In this document: positions 17,171-26,850 of the stretch, piece by piece
How positions within the stretch are numbered: the stretch's first letter is position 1
How the letters are laid out: every line of letters starts with the position of its first letter
Assembly (NCBI GenBank): GCA_049650345.1
Contig: JBARZY010000140.1
Location: 1-64,000 of the forward strand
Direction of reading: 5' to 3'
Source of the DNA: Glaciecola sp049650345
GTDB lineage: Bacteria; Pseudomonadota; Gammaproteobacteria; Enterobacterales; Alteromonadaceae
Length of the DNA: 64,000 bases
Notes under the pieces: model-generated
Seen by the model: only the letters and a program-made list of their open reading frames with translations
Databases searched by the model: none
What the model was told of the DNA's origin: nothing
Translations under genes and position numbers: made by a program

Positions 17171-18251
17171 CTTTGGCCTCGTTGTAAGCATGTTGCATTG
17201 AGGAGTCATGTGCATAACATGCCAGTTGTAACAAGCAATGCTGTAAGTGCTCTCTTCCTTGTTGGGGCAATATTTGAGTGATGCCAAGGTCAAGACCAAA
17301 TTGTACGTGATCTTTATCGAGTTCTTGTATTTGGTAACACAAATAACTAAGGGCATCTTCTAAGTTAACATTGCCAAAGTCTTGCAGTCGCAGCCAGCCT
17401 GAAACCCCTTTATTTTCAGTAAAGTCTTTGCTGAGCATACCTTGTCCTTTTGCTACATGTTTCCAACTTACATGATGCATAGGATCAGTGATTTGATACT
17501 CTCTAATACCTTGTAGATTGTCAGATATTACTTGTTGTGAATCACTGGATTCTGCGAGTTCTAAATCTTGTGTTGTGTGATGCAATACCATTGGTGCTTT
17601 TTTAATTGAGGGATAGACCACAAGTTCCATATCAGGTGTTAAGTGGCTCCAGCAAGTAAACAGCCCAAAGCCATACGTAGTGCTCACTGTGATCTGAGGG
17701 CAACGGTGTAATCCTCTATAAAACCTGGGTAGAGGTAGTTTTAGATGCTGTGAACCTGAGGCTAACTCAGTATTTGTGTGGGTCAAGTTGACCGTAACAG
17801 TCTTTGGTGACTGGCTAGTAGATATCACGCCATTCTGAAGGCTCAAGTTTTGTTTATTTACTGAAAATACGAGCTTTCCACCGCAATACTGTTTGCTAGA
17901 ACTGATCTCAATAGGCAGTCTTGAGCTTCGATTTTGGTAGTCAGGCTTAACGGGATGGAAGTGCAGTGTATGTTGTGCAAAAAAGAAAAAGCTGTGAAAC
18001 AACGATAGAAACACCAATGAAAATAGGAAAAAGCAAAGCAGTAACATAGTGTTGTTTTGAAAATTTGTGCCCAACACAAATAAACATGTCGCTATGCCAA
18101 TAATTGACCAGCCGAAACCAGAAGGCAAAATAAAGGTATTGTTGATGTTTAGTTTTATTTGGTTCTGACTAGGTATGCGTTTGGTCAACCATTTACGACG
18201 AAGTCGATAATACTTACGTAGCCAAACGTAACGGATTGCTGCTATGTTCAT
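17160..18251 (-). CDS. DUF58 domain membrane-associated protein
   Basis: 363 residues. Two hydrophobic segments near residues 45-60 and 67-91 anchor it in the membrane; the rest is a beta-rich region then the DUF58 signature GIREYQITDPMHHVSWKHVAKG near residue 245-265. DUF58 proteins are related to von Willebrand A domains and nearly always sit next to a MoxR ATPase. Here the gene is seven bases downstream of the MoxR gene and overlaps the transglutaminase gene, forming the standard three-gene unit. A role in assembling or metallating an envelope complex has been proposed for such pairs; nothing here shows it directly. Confidence 0.9.
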   Translation of the reverse strand: MNIAAIRYVWLRKYYRLRRKWLTKRIPSQNQIKLNINNTFILPSGFGWSIIGIATCLFVLGTNFQNNTMLLLCFFLFSLVFLSLFHSFFFFAQHTLHFHPVKPDYQNRSSRLPIEISSSKQYCGGKLVFSVNKQNLSLQNGVISTSQSPKTVTVNLTHTNTELASGSQHLKLPLPRFYRGLHRCPQITVSTTYGFGLFTCWSHLTPDMELVVYPSIKKAPMVLHHTTQDLELAESSDSQQVISDNLQGIREYQITDPMHHVSWKHVAKGQGMLSKDFTENKGVSGWLRLQDFGNVNLEDALSYLCYQIQELDKDHVQFGLDLGITQILPQQGREHLQHCLLQLACYAHDSSMQHAYNEAKDVR

Positions 18252-18258
18252 ACCAGCA

Positions 18259-19167
18259 CTACGCTGCTAATGGGTCGATTTGTTGCAACAAATGCTCACT
18301 GTAGGTAGTGGCTGTGGCTGATAGCAGTTGACCTCTCAAGCGATGTTCAAATACTGCAGGCAATACAAATTGAATGTCTTCAGGTGTAACAAAGTCACGG
18401 CGTTTTACGAATGCTGCAGCTTGCGCCGTGCGATACAATGCTTTGCTGCCCCTAGGAGATATTGCGTTAGGGAAATCATTAGATTCGCGTGTAAAGTTAA
18501 CTAAATTGAGGATATAGTTTACAACAGCATCACTCACCACTACTTGCTCTATTTTACTTTGCAACTGGTTAAGTTGCTCAAGGTCAATTACGGTATTTAG
18601 GGCTGGCTTTGTATTACCTTGTTGCAACATCGACTTTTCCGATTCATAACTGGGGTAGCCCAGTGACAATTGCATGTTAAAACGGTCTAACTGTGATTCA
18701 GGTAGGGGGTGAGTACCTGACTGATGCAATGGGTTTTGGCTGGCAATTACGAAAAAAGGTGATGGCAAGTCTCGGGTAACACCATCAATAGTGACCTGAC
18801 GCTCAGCCATGGCTTCAAGTAACGCACTTTGCGTTTTAGGACTGGCGCGATTTATTTCATCCGCCAAAACAAGTTGGTTAAATATGGGCCCCCGATGAAA
18901 CCTAAAAGTTTGAGTAGCAGTCTCATAAATATTAACGCCAAGCATATCGGCGGGCAACAAATCTGAGGTAAACTGAACACGCGCAAAATCTAAACCGAGT
19001 ACTTCAGCTAAAGCGTGGGAAAGTGTGGTTTTGCCCATTCCTGGCAAGTCTTCCAGCAACAAATGACCTTTGGCCAATAAGCAAATAAGTGCGAGTTCAA
19101 TTTCACGGTCTTTGCCTTTAATAAGCCGACCTATTTGCTCTACGCAGTTCGTTATATCTGTTCGCAT
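18259..19167 (-). CDS. MoxR-family AAA+ ATPase
   Basis: 302 residues. Walker A LPGMGKTT (residues 41-48), Walker B LVLADEINRA (99-108), sensor 1 region FVIASQNPLHQSGTHPLPE and the C-terminal lid with SPRGSKALYRTAQAAA are all present, the last being diagnostic of MoxR. These ATPases act as chaperones for protein complexes, commonly with a DUF58/VWA partner encoded next door. It is the first gene of the leftward three-gene operon; its promoter must lie in the 302-bp spacer shared with pgm. Confidence 0.93.
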   Translation of the reverse strand: MRTDITNCVEQIGRLIKGKDREIELALICLLAKGHLLLEDLPGMGKTTLSHALAEVLGLDFARVQFTSDLLPADMLGVNIYETATQTFRFHRGPIFNQLVLADEINRASPKTQSALLEAMAERQVTIDGVTRDLPSPFFVIASQNPLHQSGTHPLPESQLDRFNMQLSLGYPSYESEKSMLQQGNTKPALNTVIDLEQLNQLQSKIEQVVVSDAVVNYILNLVNFTRESNDFPNAISPRGSKALYRTAQAAAFVKRRDFVTPEDIQFVLPAVFEHRLRGQLLSATATTYSEHLLQQIDPLAA

Positions 19168-19469
19168 GGTGTAGGTATCTTCTGTTCATTATTGTAATAA
19201 CAGGCAATGTACTAACACTGTATATCGCCTAAATATGATCCTGTTAGATAGTCTATATTACACATACTCTAGCTCGCTTATACAATTAAATACTTATGTA
19301 TGAGCGTATTGCTGCCAAAATTAATTACTGACAATAGATTTTTTTGCATAAATATTTACTAACAACGAATAATTACTGCAAGTTGTAATACCAGTGTCAT
19401 TGAGTTGGTGTAGTATTGTCGATAATAGTGTGTTCAATTCATTAATAATTATTAATAAAAGGAAGTTTC
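19168..19469. other. 302-bp divergent spacer between moxR-like gene and pgm
   Basis: No open frame of note is seen here. The stretch is A+T-rich and must hold two divergent promoters. An imperfect inverted repeat (CGCTTATACA near 19272 with TGTATGAGCG near 19295, nine of ten bases paired) lies in the middle. Toward pgm there is a weak promoter-like pair, TTGAGT at 19400 and GATAAT at 19421 with a short 15-base spacer. The pgm ribosome site AAGGAAG lies just before its ATG. Confidence 0.35.
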
Positions 19470-21104
19470 ATGTCAGTTCACAAAAATGCGGGTAAGCTTG
19501 CGCCTCAATCACAATTGGTAAACGTAGCTAAGCTATGCAGTGATTATTATAGTTTACAACCTGATGTGTCAGATCCAACACAAGCTGTTACCTTTGGTAC
19601 TTCAGGGCATCGTGGATGCGCTTCTTTGTCGAGTTTTAACGATACCCACATTGCTGCAATAAGCCAAGCACTGGCTGAATATCGACAAGCAAACGACATT
19701 ACAGGGCCTCTATTTATAGGTAAAGATACTCATGCCTTGTCAGAACCTGCCTTAACTACAGCCATAGAGGTGCTATGTGCCAATCAGGTCAATGTAGTCA
19801 TTCAACAAGATAATGGCTTTACACCAACGCCGGTAATTTCTCACACTATCATTCAATATAACAAAGGCCGTCTAACACATCTGGCCGACGGTGTAGTGAT
19901 TACACCATCGCATAATCCGCCTACCGATGGCGGTTTTAAATACAATCAATGTCATGGTGGCCCCGCCGATGGTGCAGTTACCGGTCAAATACAACAACGT
20001 GCTAATAATATTATTGCCAATGGCCTCACGGTAAAACGAATTAGTTTACAAAGCGCCCTAGCCAGTGAATATTTAAGCGAAACAGATTTTGCTACCCAGT
20101 ACATTGCTCAGTTAGACCAAGTCATTAATATGCAAGCTATTAGTGACGCTAATCTGCGCTTAGGCACTGATCCACTGGGTGGCTCAGGTATTCACTATTG
20201 GGATCGTATAAGCGAACAATACAAGTTAAATATAGAAGTTGTTAATCCGTCTATTGATCAGCGTTTTGCATTTATGCCATGTGATCGCGATGGTAAAATC
20301 CGCATGGATTGCTCCTCACCCTTCGCAATGAGTGGTTTAATCAAATTAAAAGATAAGTTTGATTTGGCATTTGGCAATGACCCTGATTTTGACCGACATG
20401 GCATCGTGTGTCCCTCTCAAGGTCTTATGAACCCAAATCACTATTTGGCAGTGGCTATCAATTATTTATGTCAGCATCGTCCGCGGTGGCAGACTGAGAC
20501 CGGGATTGGTAAAACCTTAGTTTCGAGCAGCATGATAGACCGTGTGGTTAATAGTTTAGGCAAAACAATGTTAGAAATGCCAGTAGGGTTTAAGTGGTTT
20601 GTAGATGGTTTATCGCAAAAACAGATTGGTTTTGCAGGTGAAGAATCTGCAGGCGGTATATTTTTGAAACAAAACGGTGACACGTGGGCAACCGACAAAG
20701 ATGGCTTTATTATGTGTTTGTTAGGTGCTGAAATTACTGCTGTTACAGGTAAAGATCCTGGGGAACATTACCAAACACTCACTGAAAAGTTTGGCTCGCC
20801 CACTTATACACGAATTGATGTAGCCGCCACATTGGCGCAAAAACAAACATTATCATCCCTTTCCAAAGACGATATAAAAGCAACTACGATGGCGGGAGAA
20901 AGCATTACTAACATTCAAACTCATGCTCCAGGCAACAATGCGGCAATTGGTGGCGTTAAAGTCAGCACCGAAAATGGCTGGTTCGCTGCACGCCCATCGG
21001 GCACTGAAAATGTGTACAAAATATACGCAGAAAGCTTTAATGGTGAAACTCATTTACAGGAAATAGTAAAAGAGGCAGAGAAATTAGTCGACTCAGTCCT
21101 TTAA
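19470..21104 (+). CDS. pgm: alpha-D-glucose phosphate-specific phosphoglucomutase
   Basis: 544 residues, the length of E. coli Pgm. It interconverts glucose 1-phosphate and glucose 6-phosphate. The N-terminal substrate loop TFGTSGHRG, the phosphoserine loop ITPSHNPPTDGG with Ser147, the metal loop GNDPDFDRHGI, the sugar-specificity loop GEESAGG and the C-terminal phosphate loop ARPSGTENVYKIYAE are all present. It lies upstream of glycogen phosphorylase, so the two convert glycogen to glucose 6-phosphate. There is a 199-bp spacer before glgP, so each may have its own promoter. No glgBCA genes are in this window. Confidence 0.97.
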   Translation: MSVHKNAGKLAPQSQLVNVAKLCSDYYSLQPDVSDPTQAVTFGTSGHRGCASLSSFNDTHIAAISQALAEYRQANDITGPLFIGKDTHALSEPALTTAIEVLCANQVNVVIQQDNGFTPTPVISHTIIQYNKGRLTHLADGVVITPSHNPPTDGGFKYNQCHGGPADGAVTGQIQQRANNIIANGLTVKRISLQSALASEYLSETDFATQYIAQLDQVINMQAISDANLRLGTDPLGGSGIHYWDRISEQYKLNIEVVNPSIDQRFAFMPCDRDGKIRMDCSSPFAMSGLIKLKDKFDLAFGNDPDFDRHGIVCPSQGLMNPNHYLAVAINYLCQHRPRWQTETGIGKTLVSSSMIDRVVNSLGKTMLEMPVGFKWFVDGLSQKQIGFAGEESAGGIFLKQNGDTWATDKDGFIMCLLGAEITAVTGKDPGEHYQTLTEKFGSPTYTRIDVAATLAQKQTLSSLSKDDIKATTMAGESITNIQTHAPGNNAAIGGVKVSTENGWFAARPSGTENVYKIYAESFNGETHLQEIVKEAEKLVDSVL

Positions 21105-21192
21105 AAAGAACAATTGTAATAATTAAGCCGTAAATATGTTAATTAAATGTAAAATAAAGCGTTGATTTTCGAGGTTATTCCAAAAAGTTCTT

Positions 21193-21226
21193 AAAAATTT
21201 ACATATAATTTACATGCATACGTATG
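21193..21226 (+). promoter_or_regulatory. candidate operator region before glgP
   Basis: Two copies of AATTTACAT are spaced 11 bp apart (about 21196 and 21207), one helical turn, and are followed at once by the perfect 10-bp palindrome CATACGTATG (21217-21226). The position, about 80 bp before the glgP start, suits a transcription-factor site or promoter. No regulator can be named. Confidence 0.3.
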
Positions 21227-21303
21227 TTGAGCTGTTTTAGTCATAGAGTTAGTGATGATTCTGTAATAAAATTACAAAATATTCACTAACGCTAGGAATA
21301 CCC

Positions 21304-23844
21304 ATGACTAATAAAGCAAAACCAGTGGCAAAAAAAGCTGCACCAGCAAAAACCACAATTAAAACGGCAAAAGCTATTACGCCAGCTTCTGCTGCTATTC
21401 CCAAAGAAATGTTTGATAAAAAAACGTTCAAACAAGCGGTGGTTAAGCATCTTCATTCTTCTCTTGGTACTGACGAAAATAAAGCTGACAATCATGCATG
21501 GTGGAAAGCTACCAGTGCGGCGATACAAGAATTAGTGCTTGAGCGCTTACGTACTACTCAAAAAACTCACTACCTAAATGACACTCGCGCAGTGCATTAC
21601 TTTTCTGCTGAGTTCTTAATGGGGCGGTTATTGTCAAACAATATGCATAATTTTGGTTTGTTTGAAACCGCCGATGCTGCATTGAAGGAAATGGGCGTAG
21701 ATTTAACCGACGTACTTGAAGAAGAGCCTGACATGGCGCTAGGAAATGGTGGCTTAGGCCGTTTAGCAGCATGTTTTATTGACTCATTGGCAACTATGGA
21801 GTTTCCGGCAATAGGTTATGGCATTCATTACGAACATGGTTTGTTCCGTCAAGAAGTCAAAAATGGCGCACAGATTGAGCGCCCTGATAGCTGGAGAGAC
21901 TACGGAAATCCGTGGGAGATCTGCCGTCCAGAGTCTATCCAAGAAGTACCACTGTTTGGATATGTTGAAACGAAATTTGGCGAAGGTGGCAAAATTCAAA
22001 AAGAATGGCATCCAGGCTCTATTGTTCAGGGTGTACCATGGGATATTCCTGTAGTAGGCTACGGCGGTAATACGGTGAATGTATTGCGTTTGTGGCAAAG
22101 TAAGTCGTCGGGTTATTTTAATTGGGACGTATTTAATGCAGGTGGTTATGTTGATGCGCAGCGTGAAAACGTGCAAGCCGAAACCATCTCAAAAGTATTG
22201 TATCCAAACGATGAAACTGAAGCTGGTAAAGAGCTTCGCTTAATGCAGCAGTACTTTTTCAGTGCTTGTTCACTTAAAGATATCATTCGTCGTTATAAAC
22301 GTGCACACGGTGACGATTGGAGCCGTTTTGCTGAGCAAGTCGTCATTCAATTAAATGACACTCACCCAGCTATCGCTATACCTGAATTGATGCGTATTTT
22401 GGTTGATCGCGCCGAACTTGACTGGGATACGGCATGGGCCATTTCAACCAAAACATTTGCTTACACCAACCATACCTTGCTGCCAGAAGCTCTTGAAAAA
22501 TGGCCGGTACGTATGATTGAAAAGATTTTGCCACGCCACATTGAAATCATTTATGAAATAAACCATCGCTTTATGCATGAGGTTGAGAAAAAGTGGCCCG
22601 GTGATAATGCCATGAAAGCCAAGTTATCAATCATAGAAGAAGCCGGCGAAAAAATGGTACGTATGGGCAACTTGTCGGTGATTGGCTCATTCGCCGTAAA
22701 TGGCGTTGCGGAAATTCATTCGAAACTTGTGAAGCAAAACTTGTTCCCTGAGTTTGATCAATTGTATCCAGGTAAACTTACTAATGTAACCAATGGCGTA
22801 ACGCCACGTCGCTGGTTGAAAGCGTGTAATCCATTGTTATCTGAGTTGGTCAGTAAAAAAATTGGAAACGATTGGCCAATGCAGTTAACTAAGCTGGATG
22901 AGTTGTCTGCGTTTGCGAGTAATAAAACCTTTCAAAATCAATTTATGAAGGTTAAGCAGAAAAACAAAGAAGCTTTAGCGAAAGACATATTGGCTTTGAC
23001 TGGTATAGAAGTGTCTACTAAGGCAATTTTTGACATTCAAATTAAACGTCTTCATGAATACAAGCGCCAGCACTTAAACTTGTTGCATATTATGGCCTTA
23101 TACCGTCGTTTACTAGAGAATCCAGATTACGACATGCATCCTCGTGTATTTATATTCGGTGCCAAAGCAGCACCGGGTTATGCATTAGCTAAAACTATTA
23201 TTTACGCCATTAACAAAGTGGCCGACAAAATAAATAATGACAAGCGAGTGGGCAACAAAATAAAAATTGTATTTTTGCCTAATTATCGGGTGTCGTTAGC
23301 TGAGAAAATGATACCGGCAGCAGACGTGTCACAACAAATATCCACTGCCGGTAAAGAAGCTTCTGGTACAGGTAATATGAAGCTTGCACTTAATGGTGCG
23401 GTAACAATTGGTACCTTAGACGGCGCTAATATAGAGATTGCTGAAGAAGTTGGCGACGACAATATCTTTATTTTCGGTAAAACGGTAGAAGAAGTCACTG
23501 CATTGAACGCAGCAGGATACAAACCTCACGACTACTACTATCAAAACAAAGAAATCAAAGCGTTGCTTGATTGGTTAGACAGTGATTATTTCACACCAGG
23601 TCAGCCTGGTGCGCTTTCTAGCTTAAAACACAGTATGCTTGACGGAGGCGATCCATATATGGTGTTAGCTGACTTTGAATCTTATAGCGAAGCGAATATA
23701 GCCTTAGATAAGGCATACAAAGACAAAGCTCGTTGGGCCCAAATGGCGATACTCAACACGGCAAAAATGGGCAAATTTACCTCTGACCGTTCGGTGCAAG
23801 ATTATGTAGACCGTGTATGGAAATTGAGCAGTTGTAAAGTGTAA
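21304..23844 (+). CDS. glgP: glycogen/starch/alpha-glucan phosphorylase
   Basis: 846 residues. Releases glucose 1-phosphate from glycogen ends with phosphate; PLP enzyme. The PLP lysine is Lys693 in EASGTGNMKLALNGA; other family blocks are YFSAEFLMGR, GNGGLGRLAACF, YGIHYEHGLFRQ, VIQLNDTHPAIAIPELMR, TNGVTPRRWL and QIKRLHEYKRQHLN. Odd point: the first about 35 residues are a low-complexity Lys/Ala/Pro stretch (KPVAKKAAPAKTTIKTAKA) not present in most homologues; the conserved part begins near residue 45. It follows pgm and has a strong terminator. Confidence 0.96.
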   Translation: MTNKAKPVAKKAAPAKTTIKTAKAITPASAAIPKEMFDKKTFKQAVVKHLHSSLGTDENKADNHAWWKATSAAIQELVLERLRTTQKTHYLNDTRAVHYFSAEFLMGRLLSNNMHNFGLFETADAALKEMGVDLTDVLEEEPDMALGNGGLGRLAACFIDSLATMEFPAIGYGIHYEHGLFRQEVKNGAQIERPDSWRDYGNPWEICRPESIQEVPLFGYVETKFGEGGKIQKEWHPGSIVQGVPWDIPVVGYGGNTVNVLRLWQSKSSGYFNWDVFNAGGYVDAQRENVQAETISKVLYPNDETEAGKELRLMQQYFFSACSLKDIIRRYKRAHGDDWSRFAEQVVIQLNDTHPAIAIPELMRILVDRAELDWDTAWAISTKTFAYTNHTLLPEALEKWPVRMIEKILPRHIEIIYEINHRFMHEVEKKWPGDNAMKAKLSIIEEAGEKMVRMGNLSVIGSFAVNGVAEIHSKLVKQNLFPEFDQLYPGKLTNVTNGVTPRRWLKACNPLLSELVSKKIGNDWPMQLTKLDELSAFASNKTFQNQFMKVKQKNKEALAKDILALTGIEVSTKAIFDIQIKRLHEYKRQHLNLLHIMALYRRLLENPDYDMHPRVFIFGAKAAPGYALAKTIIYAINKVADKINNDKRVGNKIKIVFLPNYRVSLAEKMIPAADVSQQISTAGKEASGTGNMKLALNGAVTIGTLDGANIEIAEEVGDDNIFIFGKTVEEVTALNAAGYKPHDYYYQNKEIKALLDWLDSDYFTPGQPGALSSLKHSMLDGGDPYMVLADFESYSEANIALDKAYKDKARWAQMAILNTAKMGKFTSDRSVQDYVDRVWKLSSCKV

Positions 23845-23870
23845 TTGCATAAAATTTAATCTAAAGTGTA

Positions 23871-23897
23871 AAAAAGCCGGTTTATCCGGCTTTTTTT
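23871..23897 (+). terminator. terminator after glgP
   Basis: A ten-bp perfect stem (23871-23880 with 23886-23895), a five-base loop and a run of seven T residues form a standard intrinsic terminator 27 bases after the glgP stop. Confidence 0.92.
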
Positions 23898-23984
23898 GTA
23901 AAGATAAGCTAATTAATTACGATACATAACACAGAAGACCGATAAAAAGCTGTAAAAGCAAATTCTAGGACTGATGCCTGTTTT

Positions 23985-25301
23985 ATGAACGTAAATCAAA
24001 TACAACATTTAAATGAAATCCCTAACCGATATCATTTTATTGAGATCATTGACCAAATTGCTCAAAAAGAGAAGCGATTCAGTTTAATGTTACTTGATGT
24101 TATGCGCTTTTCAGATGTGTCGTCAGCATTTGGCCACAAAGCAGGTGATGAGTTGCTGTTAACTATCGTAAACCAAATAAATCACATTTTTGGCAATGCG
24201 ATGTCAATTGGTCGCGTCAGCGGTGATATCTTTGGTGTCGTATTCACCCATGCGGTTACCGTTTCTAGTTTACGCAACGAGCATTCAAGATTATACGAAC
24301 ATTTTAAAGCCCCAATTCTGGTAAATGGAACAGCATTTATAGCCGATTTTAATGTAGGCGTTGCAATTCGTAAAAACCCATCTTCAAATATCAATACCAT
24401 TATCTCGCTAGCTGAAACGGCACTAAAAAAATCAAAGTCAAATAGACATGAGAACTTTAGTTTATTGAATGATGATACTCATGAAGCGACGGGCCGGGGC
24501 TTAACGCTAAAGGCAGACCTGACAAGGGCATTACAGAATGATGAACTGGAGTTGTATTTTCAGCCAAAGGTAGATCTAAACGATTATTCAATTATTGGTG
24601 GTGAATGTTTATTGCGGTGGAATCATCCTTTGGATGGCGTTGTGTTCCCAGGCACTTTATTAAAAGCTGCTGAATCGTACAACATGATGAATGAGCTTGG
24701 ATATTGGACGCTGGAGCGTTCTATTAAGTCTATTGCTATGTTAACTAAGCACGGGCATGAGGTACGTATTTCTGTTAATTTATCGCCAACACAACTTTAT
24801 GATCCTCATTTAATTACCACACTAAAGTTATTAATCAACAAATATCAAGTGCAAACCCACATGATAGAAATTGAATTAACGGAAGACGTAGCCTTGTCTA
24901 ATTCATTGTTGGTTAAACGGCAGTTGGCCGATATTAAAAATATGGGTATTTCTATCTCTATGGATGATTTCGGTAAAGGTTATTCGAATTTGAGTTTCAT
25001 TCGCGATTTAGAATTAAGTGCCATTAAAATAGACAAAACCTTTGTGTTAGAACTAAGTAACTCTCCTGTGAATGCTGCTATTGTTCAGGCTACTAAGATC
25101 ATTTGTGATGCTAAAGGCTGCGAAACATATGCAGAGGGAATTGAAACCGTTGAACAGTTGGCTGACCTACAAAAAATGGGTATTACCAAAGGGCAGGGCT
25201 TTTTGTTTTCTCAAGCGGTACCAATGGATGAATATTTAAATCAGTTAAAAGTCGGTAATTTCAGTCATATTGTTAACCCGCAGTCTCGAAATGCTGGCTA
25301 A
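23985..25301 (+). CDS. GGDEF-EAL protein, likely c-di-GMP phosphodiesterase
   Basis: 438 residues, no membrane segment or sensor domain seen. Residues 15-155 form a GGDEF fold in which the signature is SGDIF (79-83), so diguanylate cyclase activity is unlikely. Residues 175-425 form an EAL domain: the EAL signature is ECL (E207), and the other metal and catalytic residues are present (N265, E297, D327-D328 in MDDFGKGYSNL, K348 in IKIDK, E384 in YAEGIET, and the GQGFLFSQ glutamine). The expected role is hydrolysis of cyclic di-GMP, with the GGDEF part as a possible GTP-sensing regulator. It stands alone between glgP and astE. Confidence 0.9.
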   Translation: MNVNQIQHLNEIPNRYHFIEIIDQIAQKEKRFSLMLLDVMRFSDVSSAFGHKAGDELLLTIVNQINHIFGNAMSIGRVSGDIFGVVFTHAVTVSSLRNEHSRLYEHFKAPILVNGTAFIADFNVGVAIRKNPSSNINTIISLAETALKKSKSNRHENFSLLNDDTHEATGRGLTLKADLTRALQNDELELYFQPKVDLNDYSIIGGECLLRWNHPLDGVVFPGTLLKAAESYNMMNELGYWTLERSIKSIAMLTKHGHEVRISVNLSPTQLYDPHLITTLKLLINKYQVQTHMIEIELTEDVALSNSLLVKRQLADIKNMGISISMDDFGKGYSNLSFIRDLELSAIKIDKTFVLELSNSPVNAAIVQATKIICDAKGCETYAEGIETVEQLADLQKMGITKGQGFLFSQAVPMDEYLNQLKVGNFSHIVNPQSRNAG

Positions 25302-25346
25302 ACCTGATAACATATACGCATTACTTCGTTTAAAAGGAAACAATGC

Positions 25347-26402
25347 GTGCAGCTTCAACCTACATCAAGCCTCTCTCGTGCAGCGATAAAAGACTTAATA
25401 ACCGCCAATTTTATTCAGTTTTGCTTACAATACACCGTAGAAGACACGCAATATCACTTTGTTCTTAACAATGGCTGTCATGTGTCATTGCTAGCCGACG
25501 GCATATTAGCGTTTAACCACGATCAGCACGCTACGCACACTAACGGTAGTGACTCTAAAAGCATTGTATTGTCGTGTGCAGTGCATGGGAATGAAACCGC
25601 GCCCATAGAAATACTCAATGACTTAATCAGGCAATTATTGTCTGAAACCTTAGAGACAAGTCATCGCGTGTTGTTTATTTTTGGCAATATCCCTGCCATG
25701 GCAATTGCTGAAAGGTTTGTAGATGAAAACCTAAACCGTTTATTTTTAAAAAATCAAACGAATCGTTCACAGGAAGGTGTGAGAGCGTCAGAGATTATGA
25801 CGTATGTGGATACTTTTTTCAGCATGGCTGAAAACGAAAAGCTACACTACGATTTGCACACTGCTATTCGTCCATCAAAAAATGAAAAATTTGCCGTTTA
25901 CCCGTTTTTGCATGGCAGAGAATACAATCGTGCTCAACTGGCGTTCTTGTCTGCGTGTGATGTCAATACAATATTACTCTCGCAGTCGCCTACGGGCACA
26001 TTTAGTTATTATTCGTCGTATCACCACCATGCCCATGCCTTTACTGTAGAGTTAGGCAAAGTAAAACCATTTGGTGAAAACAATATGGCCTCATTTAAAC
26101 AGGTAAAGAAAAAGTTAACTGAACTGCTAGCTGAACAAGAGGTATTATTGCCAGCATACCAAGACTGTAACCTACAGATATTTAATGTTAATCAAGTAAT
26201 AAATAAGCAACAGGCCGACTTTACCCTGTCTTTTGATGATGATACCGCTAACTTTACTCAGTTTAAACAAGGTGATGTGCTGGCCAGCGAGACAGGCACC
26301 ACGTACGTTGCACAGCAAGACGGTGAAGCGATTGTGTTTCCTAATGCGAAAGTTGAAATTGGCCAACGCGCAATACTAACGGTTGTACCCTATGAAATCT
26401 GA
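25347..26402 (+). CDS. astE: succinylglutamate desuccinylase AstE-like
   Basis: 351 residues, starting at a GTG nine bases after AGGA. M14-type zinc hydrolase fold: zinc ligands His80 and Glu83 in AVHGNETAP, a later His in YDLHTAIRPS, and the C-terminal QDGEAIVFPNAKVEIGQRA strand typical of AstE. AstE hydrolyses N-succinylglutamate to glutamate and succinate, the last step of the arginine succinyltransferase pathway. No other ast gene is adjacent, so the physiological link rests on family alone. It overlaps the downstream HIT gene by 11 bases. Confidence 0.85.
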   Translation: MQLQPTSSLSRAAIKDLITANFIQFCLQYTVEDTQYHFVLNNGCHVSLLADGILAFNHDQHATHTNGSDSKSIVLSCAVHGNETAPIEILNDLIRQLLSETLETSHRVLFIFGNIPAMAIAERFVDENLNRLFLKNQTNRSQEGVRASEIMTYVDTFFSMAENEKLHYDLHTAIRPSKNEKFAVYPFLHGREYNRAQLAFLSACDVNTILLSQSPTGTFSYYSSYHHHAHAFTVELGKVKPFGENNMASFKQVKKKLTELLAEQEVLLPAYQDCNLQIFNVNQVINKQQADFTLSFDDDTANFTQFKQGDVLASETGTTYVAQQDGEAIVFPNAKVEIGQRAILTVVPYEI

Positions 26403-26850
26403 GATCGGTTTTAATTTAGACACCAGGCTACAGCACGATTCTACCTTGGTAGCTGATATTGGCTTTACGCAATTACGCTTAAGTAACGATGCACGTTATC
26501 CATGGTTAATTTTGGTGCCAAAACTAAACAATTTACAAGAATTCACCGATTTGAACTTTGACCAACAAGTTCAAATACTAAAAGTTTCAAATATGGTGTG
26601 TGAAGTAATGGAAGATGTATTCAAGCCCCACAAAATGAATATTGCTGCTATTGGAAACATTGTGAAACAATTGCACATACATCACGTTGCTAGATTTGAG
26701 TATGATGATGCATGGCCGTTACCCGTATGGGGGCATGGCGAAGCCTCTGTTTATACTGCAACAGCATTACAAGACAGAATCATCAAAATTAAAGCGGCAA
26801 TTGAAAAAGCCAATCAAGGAGATATGCATGTTAATTACTACCACCAATAG
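26392..26850 (+). CDS. HIT domain protein
   Basis: 152 residues from the ATG at 26392. A histidine-triad fold protein: the family blocks RYPWLILVPKLNNLQEFTDL, KMNIAAIGNIVKQLHIHHVARF and AWPLPVWG are clear. The active-site motif reads Q-L-H-I-H-H-V, so the first triad histidine is replaced by Gln, as in a common proteobacterial subgroup, while the central nucleophilic His is kept. HIT proteins hydrolyse or transfer nucleotides; the substrate here is unknown. The gene starts inside the end of astE and its own end contains the ribosome site and start of ybjQ. Confidence 0.87.
   Translation: MKSEIGFNLDTRLQHDSTLVADIGFTQLRLSNDARYPWLILVPKLNNLQEFTDLNFDQQVQILKVSNMVCEVMEDVFKPHKMNIAAIGNIVKQLHIHHVARFEYDDAWPLPVWGHGEASVYTATALQDRIIKIKAAIEKANQGDMHVNYYHQ

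Noticed and set aside
17171..17356. Upstream extension of the transglutaminase frame
   Set aside because: It is the DUF58 gene read in another frame; the ATG at 17170 has its own ribosome site.
26687..26827. Upstream extension of the ybjQ frame
   Set aside because: It is the HIT gene in another frame; AAGGAG before ATG 26828 sets the start.
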